A stretch of 64,000 nt of DNA from NCBI GenBank assembly GCA_964019335.1, contig OZ025706.1:434001-498000 (forward strand). Direction: 5' to 3'. The position numbers and the translations under genes were made by a program. Every line of letters begins with the position of its first letter. Position 1 is the stretch's first letter. The notes under the pieces were generated by a model. That model saw only the letters and a program-made list of their open reading frames with translations. It had not been told where the DNA came from and did no database searches. Below, in pieces: positions 1-8,004 of this stretch. The DNA comes from Diplonema japonicum. Its lineage: Eukaryota; Euglenozoa; Diplonemea; Diplonemida; Diplonemidae.

Positions 1-11
1 CAAAACGTGGA

Positions 12-94
12 TCAGGTAAATAGCACAATGGTTCTCCGCATGTCAAAGTGATTGGCATAGCGTATATATTAATGAAAAGTGTTGGTCATCATGT
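12..94 (-). ncRNA. C/D-box snoRNA-like unit, copy 1
   Basis: Minus strand: C box ATGATGA near the 5' end, D box CTGA at the 3' end, about 81 nt between the outer edges. The 15-17 nt before the D box (a guide position) are shared with eight other copies; the middle is variable. The rRNA target is not identified and no clear terminal stem is seen. Confidence 0.42.
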
Positions 95-179
95 CGGCTA
101 TGGTGGATGTGGGGTAAAAAAAAAGGGGGGGGAGGGCGGTATCTCCTTCTTTTCCCTCCCTCCCATATATATCTTGAAA

Positions 180-264
180 TCAGGTAAATAGCACAATGGT
201 TCTCCGCAAATCAAAGTGATTGGCATAGCGTATATATATAATTGAAAAGTGTTGGTCATCATGT
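180..264 (-). ncRNA. C/D-box snoRNA-like unit, copy 2
   Basis: Same C and D boxes as copy 1. It differs in the middle (GATTTGC in place of GACATGC on the minus strand) and in a longer AT run, so the boxes and guide-like blocks are conserved while the linker varies. Confidence 0.42.
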
Positions 265-375
265 GGTCATGTGGGAGAGATGAGATGAGAAGAAGAAGGA
301 CGCGCTGTCCGGTTTGCAGTGCGCAATGGTTCGCATCACTATTGTTGCTCTGTTGCTGACAAAACGAAACATGGA

Positions 376-458
376 TCAGGTAAATAGCACAATGGTTCTC
401 CGCATGTCACAGTGATTGGCATAGCGTATATATTAATGAAAAGTGTTGGTCATCATGT
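376..458 (-). ncRNA. C/D-box snoRNA-like unit, copy 3
   Basis: C and D boxes intact on the minus strand; one internal substitution (A to C on the plus strand in TCACAGTG) relative to copy 1. Confidence 0.42.
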
Positions 459-506
459 AGTCATGTGTGGGAGAAGAAGGACGCGCCGTTTGGTTTGGAA
501 TTGAAA

Positions 507-589
507 TCAGGTAAATAGCACAATGGTTCTCCGCAAATCAAAGTGATTGGCATAGCGTATATATTAATGAAAAGTGTTGGTCATCATGT
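507..589 (-). ncRNA. C/D-box snoRNA-like unit, copy 4
   Basis: C and D boxes intact; carries the AAATC middle variant like copy 2 but the short AT linker. Confidence 0.42.
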
Positions 590-637
590 AGTCATGTGTG
601 GGAGAAGAAGGACGCGCCGTTTGGTTCGGAATTGAAA

Positions 638-720
638 TCAGGTAAATAGCACAATGGTTCTCCGCATGTCAAAGTGATTGGCATAGCGTATATATTAATG
701 AAAAGTGTTGGTCATCATGT
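638..720 (-). ncRNA. C/D-box snoRNA-like unit, copy 5
   Basis: Same sequence type as copy 1. It has no counterpart after copy 10 in the second array, so the array-1 group is one unit longer than the shared direct repeat. Confidence 0.42.
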
Positions 721-763
721 TGTTGCAAAAGCGCGCACGGCTAGGATCAAAAGTAGTCAATAA

Positions 764-1403
764 AAATGCTTATTTTCTTATTCAAGCAGAGAAAAACAAA
801 AAGAGAAGAAAACAAACCAACAGAATACTCATCCTGCCGGACACTTGCTTTAGTCGCCCCCGCCATTCTTTCCTCACATGAGCGACCCAAACGGGCGAAA
901 GGAGGTCAAGTCAAAAGCTTTGAACCACTTTATGGACACGTTTTCGCTCGTGCGCACAAACAAATGGAGCGCCAAACTAGTTTTCGTTAGTATAAGAATA
1001 AAACGGCTACTTTCCGATTTCGAGCGACTGTCATCGTTATGGGAAAGAAGAATAAAAACGGAGAAGAAAAAAAAAAGAACAAGGAAAACAAAGTGGGGGG
1101 GGTTTTAAAAAAAGGTTCGTTTATAGAATGACCCGCACTAATTACACGTGAGAGGGTGCCGATACACCGCTCTCAGTTATTTATTTTATTTTTCCTTTGT
1201 TTTTTTTCACCCCCCCCTACATTACGTTTCTTTAGCTGGCTCACCTATATTGAGAGACCAGAGGGGCAGGAGAGAGGCGGGAGAGAGACCAAAAGGATTC
1301 GAGATACGTTGATATGCAACTACGCAAGACAGAAAGAAAAAAAAAAAAAAAAAAAAAGCAAAAACGGGGGGAGATGAACTCAGACCTTTTCCAATGGGGC
1401 CGT
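764..1403. other. Intergenic, low complexity
   Basis: Region downstream of the sulfatase stop on its strand. It contains A-rich, purine-rich and short homopolymer tracts. The short ORFs present are biased toward Lys or Phe from homopolymers and show no domain; I support no gene here. Confidence 0.6.
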
Positions 1404-2990
1404 CTACGGAGTAACCTCCTGGTAGGGTCCGAGGAAGCCTCCGTACTTGTTGGCAGCGAACCAACAAGCGCACAGTCCGTTGGGGAGCGTAGCGTTCTTT
1501 GGGCAGGCATCGACACCTGTCTCGTTGTTCTCCCAGTAGCTCTGCTTCAGGATGTTGAGACGGTTCTTCATGGCCTGAACCTTCTCTTGGTTCTCACTGG
1601 CAATGTCCGTGAGCTCGTGAGGGTCCTCCACTACATTGTACAAGCAGCCTTGAGTGCAGTCCGCGTTGTATGATTCAGGTTGCGACAGGTGCGACGTGGA
1701 GTTCGGGAAGTGCGGCCCGCCCCACGACGCGAAAGAGATCTTCCCGCCAAGGATGAGCTTCAGGTCACCCTCGATCAGAGTGGTGTCGTCAATGGGCACC
1801 TCAGTACGGGGCGAGGTCGCGTTTGCGCCCCTGACCAGATCCCATACATTGATCGAGTCAATGGGCGGAAGGTGCGACTCTGCAGCAGGCTTGTCCGTCG
1901 GGTCCACGCCAGCAAGGTGCGCAAACGTAGCGTACCAATCAGCAATGTGCACGACGCCCTCCTGCTTCGTCCCCCGCACAGCTTGGGGGAGGTACCCTCC
2001 AGACGCGAACGCAGCGGCACGAATGCCCCCCTCCCACGGGCTGTACTTCGACCCTCTCAACGGCCAGTTGTTCGACCCAGACTCGGGCAGCACTAGAGGG
2101 CCGCCGTTGTCCGACGAGAACACCATCAGCGTGTCCTCCCACATCCCCTTCGTCTTCAGCAGGGTTGTGATGTTCCCAAGCACGTTGTCAAGGTAGTTCA
2201 CCATGGCGTGGTACTGCGCCCTGCATGCGAACTTGCTCCCTTGGGGGTTCACGTACGGGGTCTGTGCAGAGCAAGCAGGTTCATCCGTCCCTTCAGTGAG
2301 GGCGGAGAAGCGTTCCATGTACTCAGGGGGCACCTGCAGCGGGCAGTGCGCCACGTGGGGAGTGTAGAACAGGAACAGCGGCTGCGCAGGGTTGTGTCCG
2401 TGGATGATGGAGGTGAGCCTCTCCTCAAACAGCTCCTCTTCGTATTTGCTTCCGGCCAGGCTGGGCGATGGCTTATCCGTGTCCCACAGGTCGTAGGTTC
2501 CGTTGCAGCTGGTCTGCATGGCCTTCATGGTGTAGAAGTCGTTCTTGTGCTCGAAGTACCCAAGCGAGGTGTCGTATCCCCTCCCCTGGGGTGTGTGCTT
2601 GGGGGTCGCCATGCCGGCGTCCCACTTCCCGACAAGGTGTGTGGCGTAGCCTCCCTTCTTCATCACTTGTGCAATGCCAGTCATGTTGCGGGGAATGCCG
2701 CAGTTAGGGTGCTCTGGGTTGACGAGCTTCGTGGTGACGTGCACAGGGAGGCGCCCGCTCTGCACAGAGGTCCTCGTCGGTGTGCAGAACATGTGCACGT
2801 AGTGCCTGTCCAGGTCGATGCCCTCCTGCACAAGAGCATCAATGTTCGGTGTGATGACATCCTTGCTAGGAGGGTTTCTGTGGAACCCAACGTCCCCCCA
2901 TCCAAGGTCGTCCACCAGCACGAAGAGGATATGGGGCGGGTTCGCAGACACTGCAGTCAGCATCCCCAGTAACACAGCGAGGGTTCGCAT
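1404..2990 (-). CDS. Secreted arylsulfatase (sulfatase family S1)
   Basis: 528 aa. Residues 1-16 form a signal peptide (hydrophobic core LAVLLGMLTAVSA), so the enzyme probably acts in the secretory path, lysosome or outside the cell. The alkaline-phosphatase-like sulfatase fold is evident from the metal-binding Asp pair in VDDLGWGDVGF (residues 27-28) and the sulfatase signature C-x-P-x-R at CTPTR, where Cys69 is the residue converted to formylglycine. Downstream motifs GKWDAG and SSDNGGP are typical of the arylsulfatase B/N-acetylgalactosamine-4-sulfatase branch; the substrate cannot be read from sequence. The start is the first ATG after a purine-rich leader; a pyrimidine-containing stretch ending in AG lies about 65 nt upstream. 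The gene lies between two groups of snoRNA-like units that share a 589-bp direct repeat. Single exon. Confidence 0.92.
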   Translation of the reverse strand: MRTLAVLLGMLTAVSANPPHILFVLVDDLGWGDVGFHRNPPSKDVITPNIDALVQEGIDLDRHYVHMFCTPTRTSVQSGRLPVHVTTKLVNPEHPNCGIPRNMTGIAQVMKKGGYATHLVGKWDAGMATPKHTPQGRGYDTSLGYFEHKNDFYTMKAMQTSCNGTYDLWDTDKPSPSLAGSKYEEELFEERLTSIIHGHNPAQPLFLFYTPHVAHCPLQVPPEYMERFSALTEGTDEPACSAQTPYVNPQGSKFACRAQYHAMVNYLDNVLGNITTLLKTKGMWEDTLMVFSSDNGGPLVLPESGSNNWPLRGSKYSPWEGGIRAAAFASGGYLPQAVRGTKQEGVVHIADWYATFAHLAGVDPTDKPAAESHLPPIDSINVWDLVRGANATSPRTEVPIDDTTLIEGDLKLILGGKISFASWGGPHFPNSTSHLSQPESYNADCTQGCLYNVVEDPHELTDIASENQEKVQAMKNRLNILKQSYWENNETGVDACPKNATLPNGLCACWFAANKYGGFLGPYQEVTP

Positions 2991-3079
2991 CTTTTTTTTT
3001 TCCCCCTTCTCCTTTCCCTTCTTTTTTTTCCCCTTTCCCCGTTCTCCCTCTTAACAGGTAAAGATATCCCACAAGATTT

Positions 3080-3165
3080 TCAGTTCGTTAGCACAATGGT
3101 TCTCCGCATGTCAAAGATGATTGGCATAGCGTATATATATTAATGAAAAGTGTTGGTCATCATGT
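3080..3165 (-). ncRNA. Divergent C/D-box snoRNA-like unit, copy 6
   Basis: Keeps the C box ATGATGA and the D box CTGA, but the ~10 nt immediately before the D box differ from all other copies (AACGAA in place of ATTTAC). If these are C/D snoRNAs, this copy would have a different guide. Confidence 0.4.
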
Positions 3166-3275
3166 AGTCGAGAAAAAGACGATCCCGGTAGTTCCTGTCT
3201 GCTCCCTTGTGCCCCACTACCTGTGAGAAGGGCGCATAAGCTTGTTTCGTTGCTGTGGACACAACAAAACGTGGA

Positions 3276-3358
3276 TCAGGTAAATAGCACAATGGTTCTC
3301 CGCATGTCAAAGTGATTGGCATAGCGTATATATTAATGAAAAGTGTTGGTCATCATGT
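3276..3358 (-). ncRNA. C/D-box snoRNA-like unit, copy 7
   Basis: Identical to copy 1 (offset 3264). Confidence 0.42.
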
Positions 3359-3443
3359 CGGCTATGGTGGATGTGGGGTAAAAAAAAAGGGGGGGGAGGG
3401 CGGTATCTCCTTCTTTTCCCTCCCTCCCATATATATCTTGAAA

Positions 3444-3528
3444 TCAGGTAAATAGCACAATGGTTCTCCGCAAATCAAAGTGATTGGCATAGCGTATATA
3501 TATAATTGAAAAGTGTTGGTCATCATGT
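3444..3528 (-). ncRNA. C/D-box snoRNA-like unit, copy 8
   Basis: Identical to copy 2 (offset 3264). Confidence 0.42.
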
Positions 3529-3639
3529 GGTCATGTGGGAGAGATGAGATGAGAAGAAGAAGGACGCGCTGTCCGGTTTGCAGTGCGCAATGGTTCGCAT
3601 CACTATTGTTGCTCTGTTGCTGACAAAACGAAACATGGA

Positions 3640-3722
3640 TCAGGTAAATAGCACAATGGTTCTCCGCATGTCACAGTGATTGGCATAGCGTATATATTAA
3701 TGAAAAGTGTTGGTCATCATGT
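3640..3722 (-). ncRNA. C/D-box snoRNA-like unit, copy 9
   Basis: Identical to copy 3 (offset 3264). Confidence 0.42.
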
Positions 3723-3770
3723 AGTCATGTGTGGGAGAAGAAGGACGCGCCGTTTGGTTTGGAATTGAAA

Positions 3771-3853
3771 TCAGGTAAATAGCACAATGGTTCTCCGCAA
3801 ATCAAAGTGATTGGCATAGCGTATATATTAATGAAAAGTGTTGGTCATCATGT
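3771..3853 (-). ncRNA. C/D-box snoRNA-like unit, copy 10
   Basis: Identical to copy 4 (offset 3264); similarity to array 1 stops at its 5' boundary (minus-strand sense). Confidence 0.42.
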
Positions 3854-3898
3854 CCTGCCATCAGGCCATCGCGAGCAGGGCACCTCAAAAGAAACATA

Positions 3899-3976
3899 AT
3901 TCTTTATGACAAAATGTTTTTGTTGTTCGCTTTTAAAAAGCTGCGAAAGCTTTTTGCTCGGCACAAGTTGCATATA
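3899..3976 (-). ncRNA. Candidate structured RNA / dispersed repeat, copy A
   Basis: A ~78-bp block matching 45067-45148. Both copies share the ends (ATTCTTTATGAC and CTCGGCACAAGTTGCATATA on the plus strand) and the TTTGTTGTTCGC block. The non-conserved centre can form a hairpin in each copy: AAAAAGCT/AGCTTTTT around TTCGC here, AGCAAAA/TTTTGCT in the other. Different sequence but preserved pairing suggests an RNA. I do not recognise the family and strand is a guess from the gene cluster direction. Confidence 0.3.
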
Positions 3977-4314
3977 AAATCTTTTTTTGAAAGATAAATA
4001 TTTGTAACGAAAGAAAAATGGCAAAACTAGTCGATTTTCATTTTTAGGCTAGGGGGGGAAGCAAAGGTAAAAACCCGCGAATCCCTAACGCGGCACGAAG
4101 ATCACAAGGATTATTATTATCTCAACCACATTGCAATTGAAGTTAAAAGCAAAACATTATATATGAGCGCACCACCTACAAGGTTTGCAAGAAAAAAGAA
4201 AAAGACATAAAGGGAAGAAAAAAGTATGTGCACTGAAATGAAACAAGACAGGCGCAGGGCTTCGACTACAAAGGAGCGGCAAGGAAGCTAGAGGAAGCTG
4301 GTAAGTTGCGCGTT

Positions 4315-5496
4315 TTAAAAAGCGTGCAACTGATTATCAGCGACGTACCACGTGACGGGGCGGTGAGGCGCAGAGCACGTTGTAATGGCCTTCGGTTCTT
4401 CTTTGGTAGGACATTTCAGAGACTTTGTGAAGGTATACAAATTGTGGTAGACCAGCGCATCAGCATCGTTGGATACTGTGAACGAAGGCGTCACATGCAC
4501 GAGGGCTTTGCGGAAAGCACCCGGCAAGGGTGGCGTAAGAACAGCCGCAGGGGCTGAAGTTTTGCGGAGGTCCCACACCGTGAGCTCAGAGTCCGCAGCA
4601 CGGACAGCAAGAAGGCTGGCCGTGACGCCTAGCGAAGTCACAACAGAACGCACCTTCAACACCGGTGTCAGGTCAGGGCTGCGCATGTCGCACCGCACCA
4701 CAGCCTTGTTCCGCATTCCACATAAGACTGCATCCTCTGTAGCAGCCATGCTGATACAGTCGGTGCTGGACCGCCAAGTTCTGTGATGCCGTAGCTCTGC
4801 AGTGCTGCTCACTACGCTGTTCTTGCAGCCCAGCAACAGGTTGTCGCCGTGAAGCAGACCTGAAAACACAGTCTTCTTTGTACTTGCTGTCTTCACAACG
4901 GGTGTGCCCGTTGTTCGCACCACTGTGACGAAGCCGTCGACGCTAGACGTGCTGATGATGTCCGCAGAAGCGGACGTTGCCACGAAGGAGGACTTCTTGA
5001 AGGTTGTGAAGGTCGTGTAGGAGAGGGAAGGTACTGTTTGCGTGGGGTGCGCCGTCCACAGACCGTTCTCGCCATGCCCCACAAGGAGGTTGGCCTGCTC
5101 GGCGTACGTGATGTGCGTGCAGTTCTTCGGAACGTTTGTGTTGTTGTCATCGATGTGGATGACCTTCTTCCTGACGATAGACCCTGCCCCTGTGCCCGGC
5201 ATGCACCGCAGGCGGAGCGTCTTGTCGATGTTTTCCCCTATTCGGAAGGAGCCGTGTTTGCGCGCGAGAAAAAAACTGGGCATCGATTCCTTACATTGCG
5301 CGACTTGGCTTTCCAGCACCTCCTCCTCCAGGTAATATGTCTCCCACTCCACAGCCTCGTGGAGCTTCATCGGTACCCCTGCCTCGTTCACCAGCACCTT
5401 CCCTTTCATTACACTCTCTGCCACCACCATGTCCAGCTTGATGCCTCGCACGGAGAACATGCGTCCGCTGCCGCGCTCCAAGATGAACCCCTTCAT
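4315..5496 (-). CDS. WD40/beta-propeller-like protein, function unknown
   Basis: 393 aa from the ATG at 5496 (MKGFILERG). That start is chosen because a pyrimidine-rich CCCACC-repeat tract ending CCCCAGCAG lies just upstream, an evident splice acceptor, whereas the longer reading frame upstream is poly-Lys low complexity. The C-terminal half contains weakly conserved WD-type blades (for example DGFVTVVRTTG, LTVWDLRKTS near residue 310) and VRCDMRSPD resembling WD40 D-strands. No catalytic motif, signal peptide or membrane segment. It may be a substrate-receptor or scaffold propeller, but nothing fixes the partner. Single exon. Confidence 0.7.
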   Translation of the reverse strand: MKGFILERGSGRMFSVRGIKLDMVVAESVMKGKVLVNEAGVPMKLHEAVEWETYYLEEEVLESQVAQCKESMPSFFLARKHGSFRIGENIDKTLRLRCMPGTGAGSIVRKKVIHIDDNNTNVPKNCTHITYAEQANLLVGHGENGLWTAHPTQTVPSLSYTTFTTFKKSSFVATSASADIISTSSVDGFVTVVRTTGTPVVKTASTKKTVFSGLLHGDNLLLGCKNSVVSSTAELRHHRTWRSSTDCISMAATEDAVLCGMRNKAVVRCDMRSPDLTPVLKVRSVVTSLGVTASLLAVRAADSELTVWDLRKTSAPAAVLTPPLPGAFRKALVHVTPSFTVSNDADALVYHNLYTFTKSLKCPTKEEPKAITTCSAPHRPVTWYVADNQLHAF

Positions 5497-6652
5497 CTTC
5501 CCTGCTGGGGTGGGTTGGTGGGTGGGTGGGGTGGGGAATGGTTTGTTTTTTTTGTGTTTGTATTTGCAAAATAAGAGAATAAGAGAAAAATAAGTTTTTT
5601 TTTTTTTTTTTTTCCTTTCTTTTCTTTTGCAGTGAGAGAGCATACGGCCACGCAGTACAAGTAACCCGTTTCAAGAATACCGCTTCTTTTTTCTGAAAAG
5701 GGGGATTGCCTGTGCAAACAGGGAAACACAACAACTACATTTTCTGCGTGCATTGGGGGAAGGAAAAAAAGAAGAAGAAGAAAAAAAAAAGGAAAAAAAG
5801 AAAACAGAAAATCAACGAAATAACGCTTCATACCTCGAGTGCCAGAGGTCAAAAGGACTTGCGATAAAAATTGCCCACGTCCAGTCACTACCTCCAAGGT
5901 AGTTTATTTGGTCCCTTTGGGAAGTCCTCACACGAAACTGAAGAAATGGGAATGCGTGTTCCCACGACGCTTAAGAGGAAAGGAGCGTAGAAAAGAAAAA
6001 AAGGGGGGAGCAAAATGAAAAAAAAAAAAATAAAAAGAAGAAGAAAAAGAAAGAAAGAAAAAAAAAAAAACATTAAAAACACGGTGGCATCTTCCCTTTT
6101 TGAGGAGGTTTTTTTTTTTTTTTTTTTTTCTTCCCTGGTTTGGTTTTCTGTTCGTTTCTATTGCCCGCTTCTCTGTCCCCAAAAAGCAACTATTGCAAAG
6201 TGAACATGTCGGACTGGCGGCATTACACCCCTGGCCTGACAGCTCCTCCGGTGGCCTTTGAGTGGCTTTAAGAACGAAAGTCCGGCTCCTTTTCAATATA
6301 CAGTAGTAAGTACCTTTCGACAAGAGAAAAACGGAAGAGAAAAAAAAAAAAAAAAGAAGGAAAAAAAAGAAAGAGAAAAAAAAAGGGGGGGGGCAGGAGG
6401 GGGTAGGGGTACGCAGCAGATGGCCCCACCTCCGTTGAATTAAAACAAAACTCGATCTTTTAACATCAAGGTGACACAAGTAAAATGGCTCTTAGTTCAG
6501 TCCTCCCAGTGTACCTTAAGCACATGGGGCAGGGGGGTGATTGTAGTCAAACTTCTCGGTCCCTGTTCCCGTTTTTTTTTCTTTTTCTTTTTTGCCGAAG
6601 CTCTACCGCTTGGTAGAGCAATACCCATTCTTGTCCCTTGACGGATATTCCT

Positions 6653-6689
<37 letters not shown>

Positions 6690-7021
6690 AAACTAAAAAA
6701 ATAAAGGTGATAGGAAGAAAGGAGGTAAGGGTTTTTCTTGATGCGTAGGCTTTTTTGACTGAAATCAGGCATAAATCCCAACCTCAGGCACCCGCGATGG
6801 CGAAGCCTAGGCTTACCTCTTTTAAGAATAAAAAAAAAAAAAAACTTAAAGGCATCCATCTGGCGGGGGCATGGACCTTCTCGCTGAGAAGCATCCGAAA
6901 TGGGAAGAATAAAATGAGGAAGTCTTTTACAAAGGGAGTAGCAAAGTTAGGGAAAGACAGAAAGGAGAACAAAAAAAAAATCGTTTTTTCTTTTCCCCTC
7001 CTCCCCTCTCTTGTTTCTTAT

Positions 7022-7068
<47 letters not shown>

Positions 7069-7102
7069 CACGCGAAAGCTCCCTCCATTCCCTTCACCCT
7101 TT
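5497..7102. other. Low-complexity intergenic region
   Basis: About 1.6 kb dominated by A-, T-, purine- and pyrimidine-rich runs. Long Lys/Phe-rich reading frames are products of these runs, not genes. One perfect hairpin (8-bp stem GCTCTACC/GGTAGAGC, 4-nt loop) lies at 6600-6619. A short plus-strand ATG frame at 6207-6272 follows a strong pyrimidine tract but is only 21 codons. Confidence 0.6.
6600..6619. repeat. Perfect 8-bp inverted repeat (hairpin)
   Basis: GCTCTACC, loop GCTT, GGTAGAGC. It recalls a tRNA D-arm but no acceptor, anticodon or T arms surround it, so a tRNA is not supported. Confidence 0.5.
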
Positions 7103-7537
7103 TCATGTCCCGTAACTTGTCGCAGTCGGTTGGAGTGGATTTTCGTGTCCTTGTTCTTCGTCCTTCGCATTTTGGTTCTTCACGAACTCCCTGTGGTCTA
7201 TGCACCTACGCATTAGAATGGAGAAGTAGCACAAGGTGACCAGCCCAATGATAGCGGGGGCTACACCCTTTCCAAGGACAGGGATCTCGTCAGAAGTGTC
7301 CTTGTCGAAAGGAGGTGCCCCTACATCCGCAAGGATTATGAAGAGCAGCGTCAAGAGCATCACCACCAGCACCAGCCAAGCAGCAACGGGGATCTTCGGT
7401 GGCTCGGTTGGCGGAAGCCTTCTTGACGGGTCGACTTTGTGCACATATCGATTTTTTTTATTTTTTTTCTCCGTTTTTTTCTTTGAAGAGTACATTGCAG
7501 GGGGCTTCTCATCCTTCTCTTCTGTCATGGCGCCCAT
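7103..7537 (-). CDS. Small two-helix membrane protein, function unknown
   Basis: 144 aa from the ATG at 7537 (MGAMTEEKDE). An upstream TTTTTTTTTTCAG followed about 40 nt later by this ATG is a good acceptor-plus-start. The N-terminal ~45 residues are Lys-rich and cytosolic-looking (SKKKTEKKNKKNR), followed by a transmembrane segment (VAAWLVLVVMLLTLLFIIL), a short acidic loop, a second hydrophobic segment (APAIIGLVTLCYFSIL) and a polar tail. No family is recognised. Single exon, flanked by low-complexity DNA on both sides. Confidence 0.7.
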   Translation of the reverse strand: MGAMTEEKDEKPPAMYSSKKKTEKKNKKNRYVHKVDPSRRLPPTEPPKIPVAAWLVLVVMLLTLLFIILADVGAPPFDKDTSDEIPVLGKGVAPAIIGLVTLCYFSILMRRCIDHREFVKNQNAKDEEQGHENPLQPTATSYGT

Positions 7538-8004
7538 TTTTTTTTTTCCCCTCCCCCCACCACCACCCCGCCTATGAATATCTGAAAAAAAAAAATAATG
7601 AAAATAAGAAAAAGAGGGAAAAAAAAACGTTCCACCCGGCACCGAGATGCTTACCTGCCCCCCTTTTTTTTTTTAATTTTCTTTCCTTCCTTTCTGATGG
7701 TTCAAAAGGATTTTCGTGAAGCCCCCTTCCTCTGGTCGGAACGCGTCAGTGTGGCGGGTTGTCAAACTAAGAAGGAAAGATAAACAGAAGAGAGAGAAGG
7801 GGGGGGGGGGGGGGAAGAAGAAAAACAGTCCGTTAACCGGAAAAGAAGAGAGCACCGGCACCGGGCAGTAGACCGCCCGAGCCACGAAAGTTTATTTGAA
7901 CGTTATTACAAGTGTATTGTTTATTTTCCTTTTTTTTCTTTTTGAAACCAACTGTTTTATCGATTGTTGCTTGATGAAATTATAGAAAGATAAGGACCGA
8001 AGTC
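7538..8004. other. Low-complexity intergenic region
   Basis: Contains the poly-pyrimidine/purine leader of the gene at 7103-7537 and the 3' flank of the second sulfatase (a 16-G run near 7800 and T-rich stretches). No gene seen. Confidence 0.6.

Larger units (their letters stand above)
1..763. repeat. Array 1 of ~83-bp snoRNA-like units
   Basis: Five copies of a conserved 83-85 bp unit (starts at 12, 180, 376, 507 and 638) are separated by 48-111 bp spacers, several of which are themselves repeated (purine-rich stretch plus a GACGCGCCGTTTGGTT-like block). Positions 1-589 look base-identical to 3265-3853 (constant offset 3264). No protein-coding gene is supported here. On the minus strand, the direction of the neighbouring genes, each unit begins with a C-box-like ATGATGA and ends with a D-box-like CTGA. 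Confidence 0.8.
3080..3853. repeat. Array 2 of snoRNA-like units; direct repeat of array 1
   Basis: Five units (starts 3080, 3276, 3444, 3640, 3771). Positions 3265-3853 match 1-589 with a constant offset of 3264, including intervening G- and A-runs of equal length. The unit at 3080 lies outside the shared block and is the most divergent. Confidence 0.8.

Noticed and set aside
12-94. Repeat unit as a spliced-leader RNA gene
   Set aside because: The TCAGGTAAAT start looks like an exon-GT boundary, but no Sm site or known leader sequence is seen and the C/D boxes on the other strand explain the conservation better.
764-1377. Several overlapping ORFs of 70-90 codons on both strands
   Set aside because: Composition is driven by A- and T-runs, there is no acceptor tract or domain, and the frames contradict each other.
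1654-2972. Long plus-strand ORFs inside the sulfatase gene
   Set aside because: Antisense shadows; the minus frame has signal peptide and sulfatase motifs.
1-3853. CRISPR-like array from regularly spaced repeats
   Set aside because: Eukaryotic context, repeats of 83 bp, and spacers that are themselves repeated and of unequal length.
6207-6272. Plus-strand 21-codon ATG frame after a strong pyrimidine tract
   Set aside because: The acceptor-like context is suggestive, but it opposes the cluster direction and is too short to support without expression data.
6600-6619. Possible tRNA from a D-arm-like hairpin
   Set aside because: No acceptor, anticodon or T-arm pairing can be built around it.
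5497-7100. Phe- and Lys-rich ORFs up to 183 codons
   Set aside because: They are translations of homopolymer and purine/pyrimidine tracts with no recognisable protein features.
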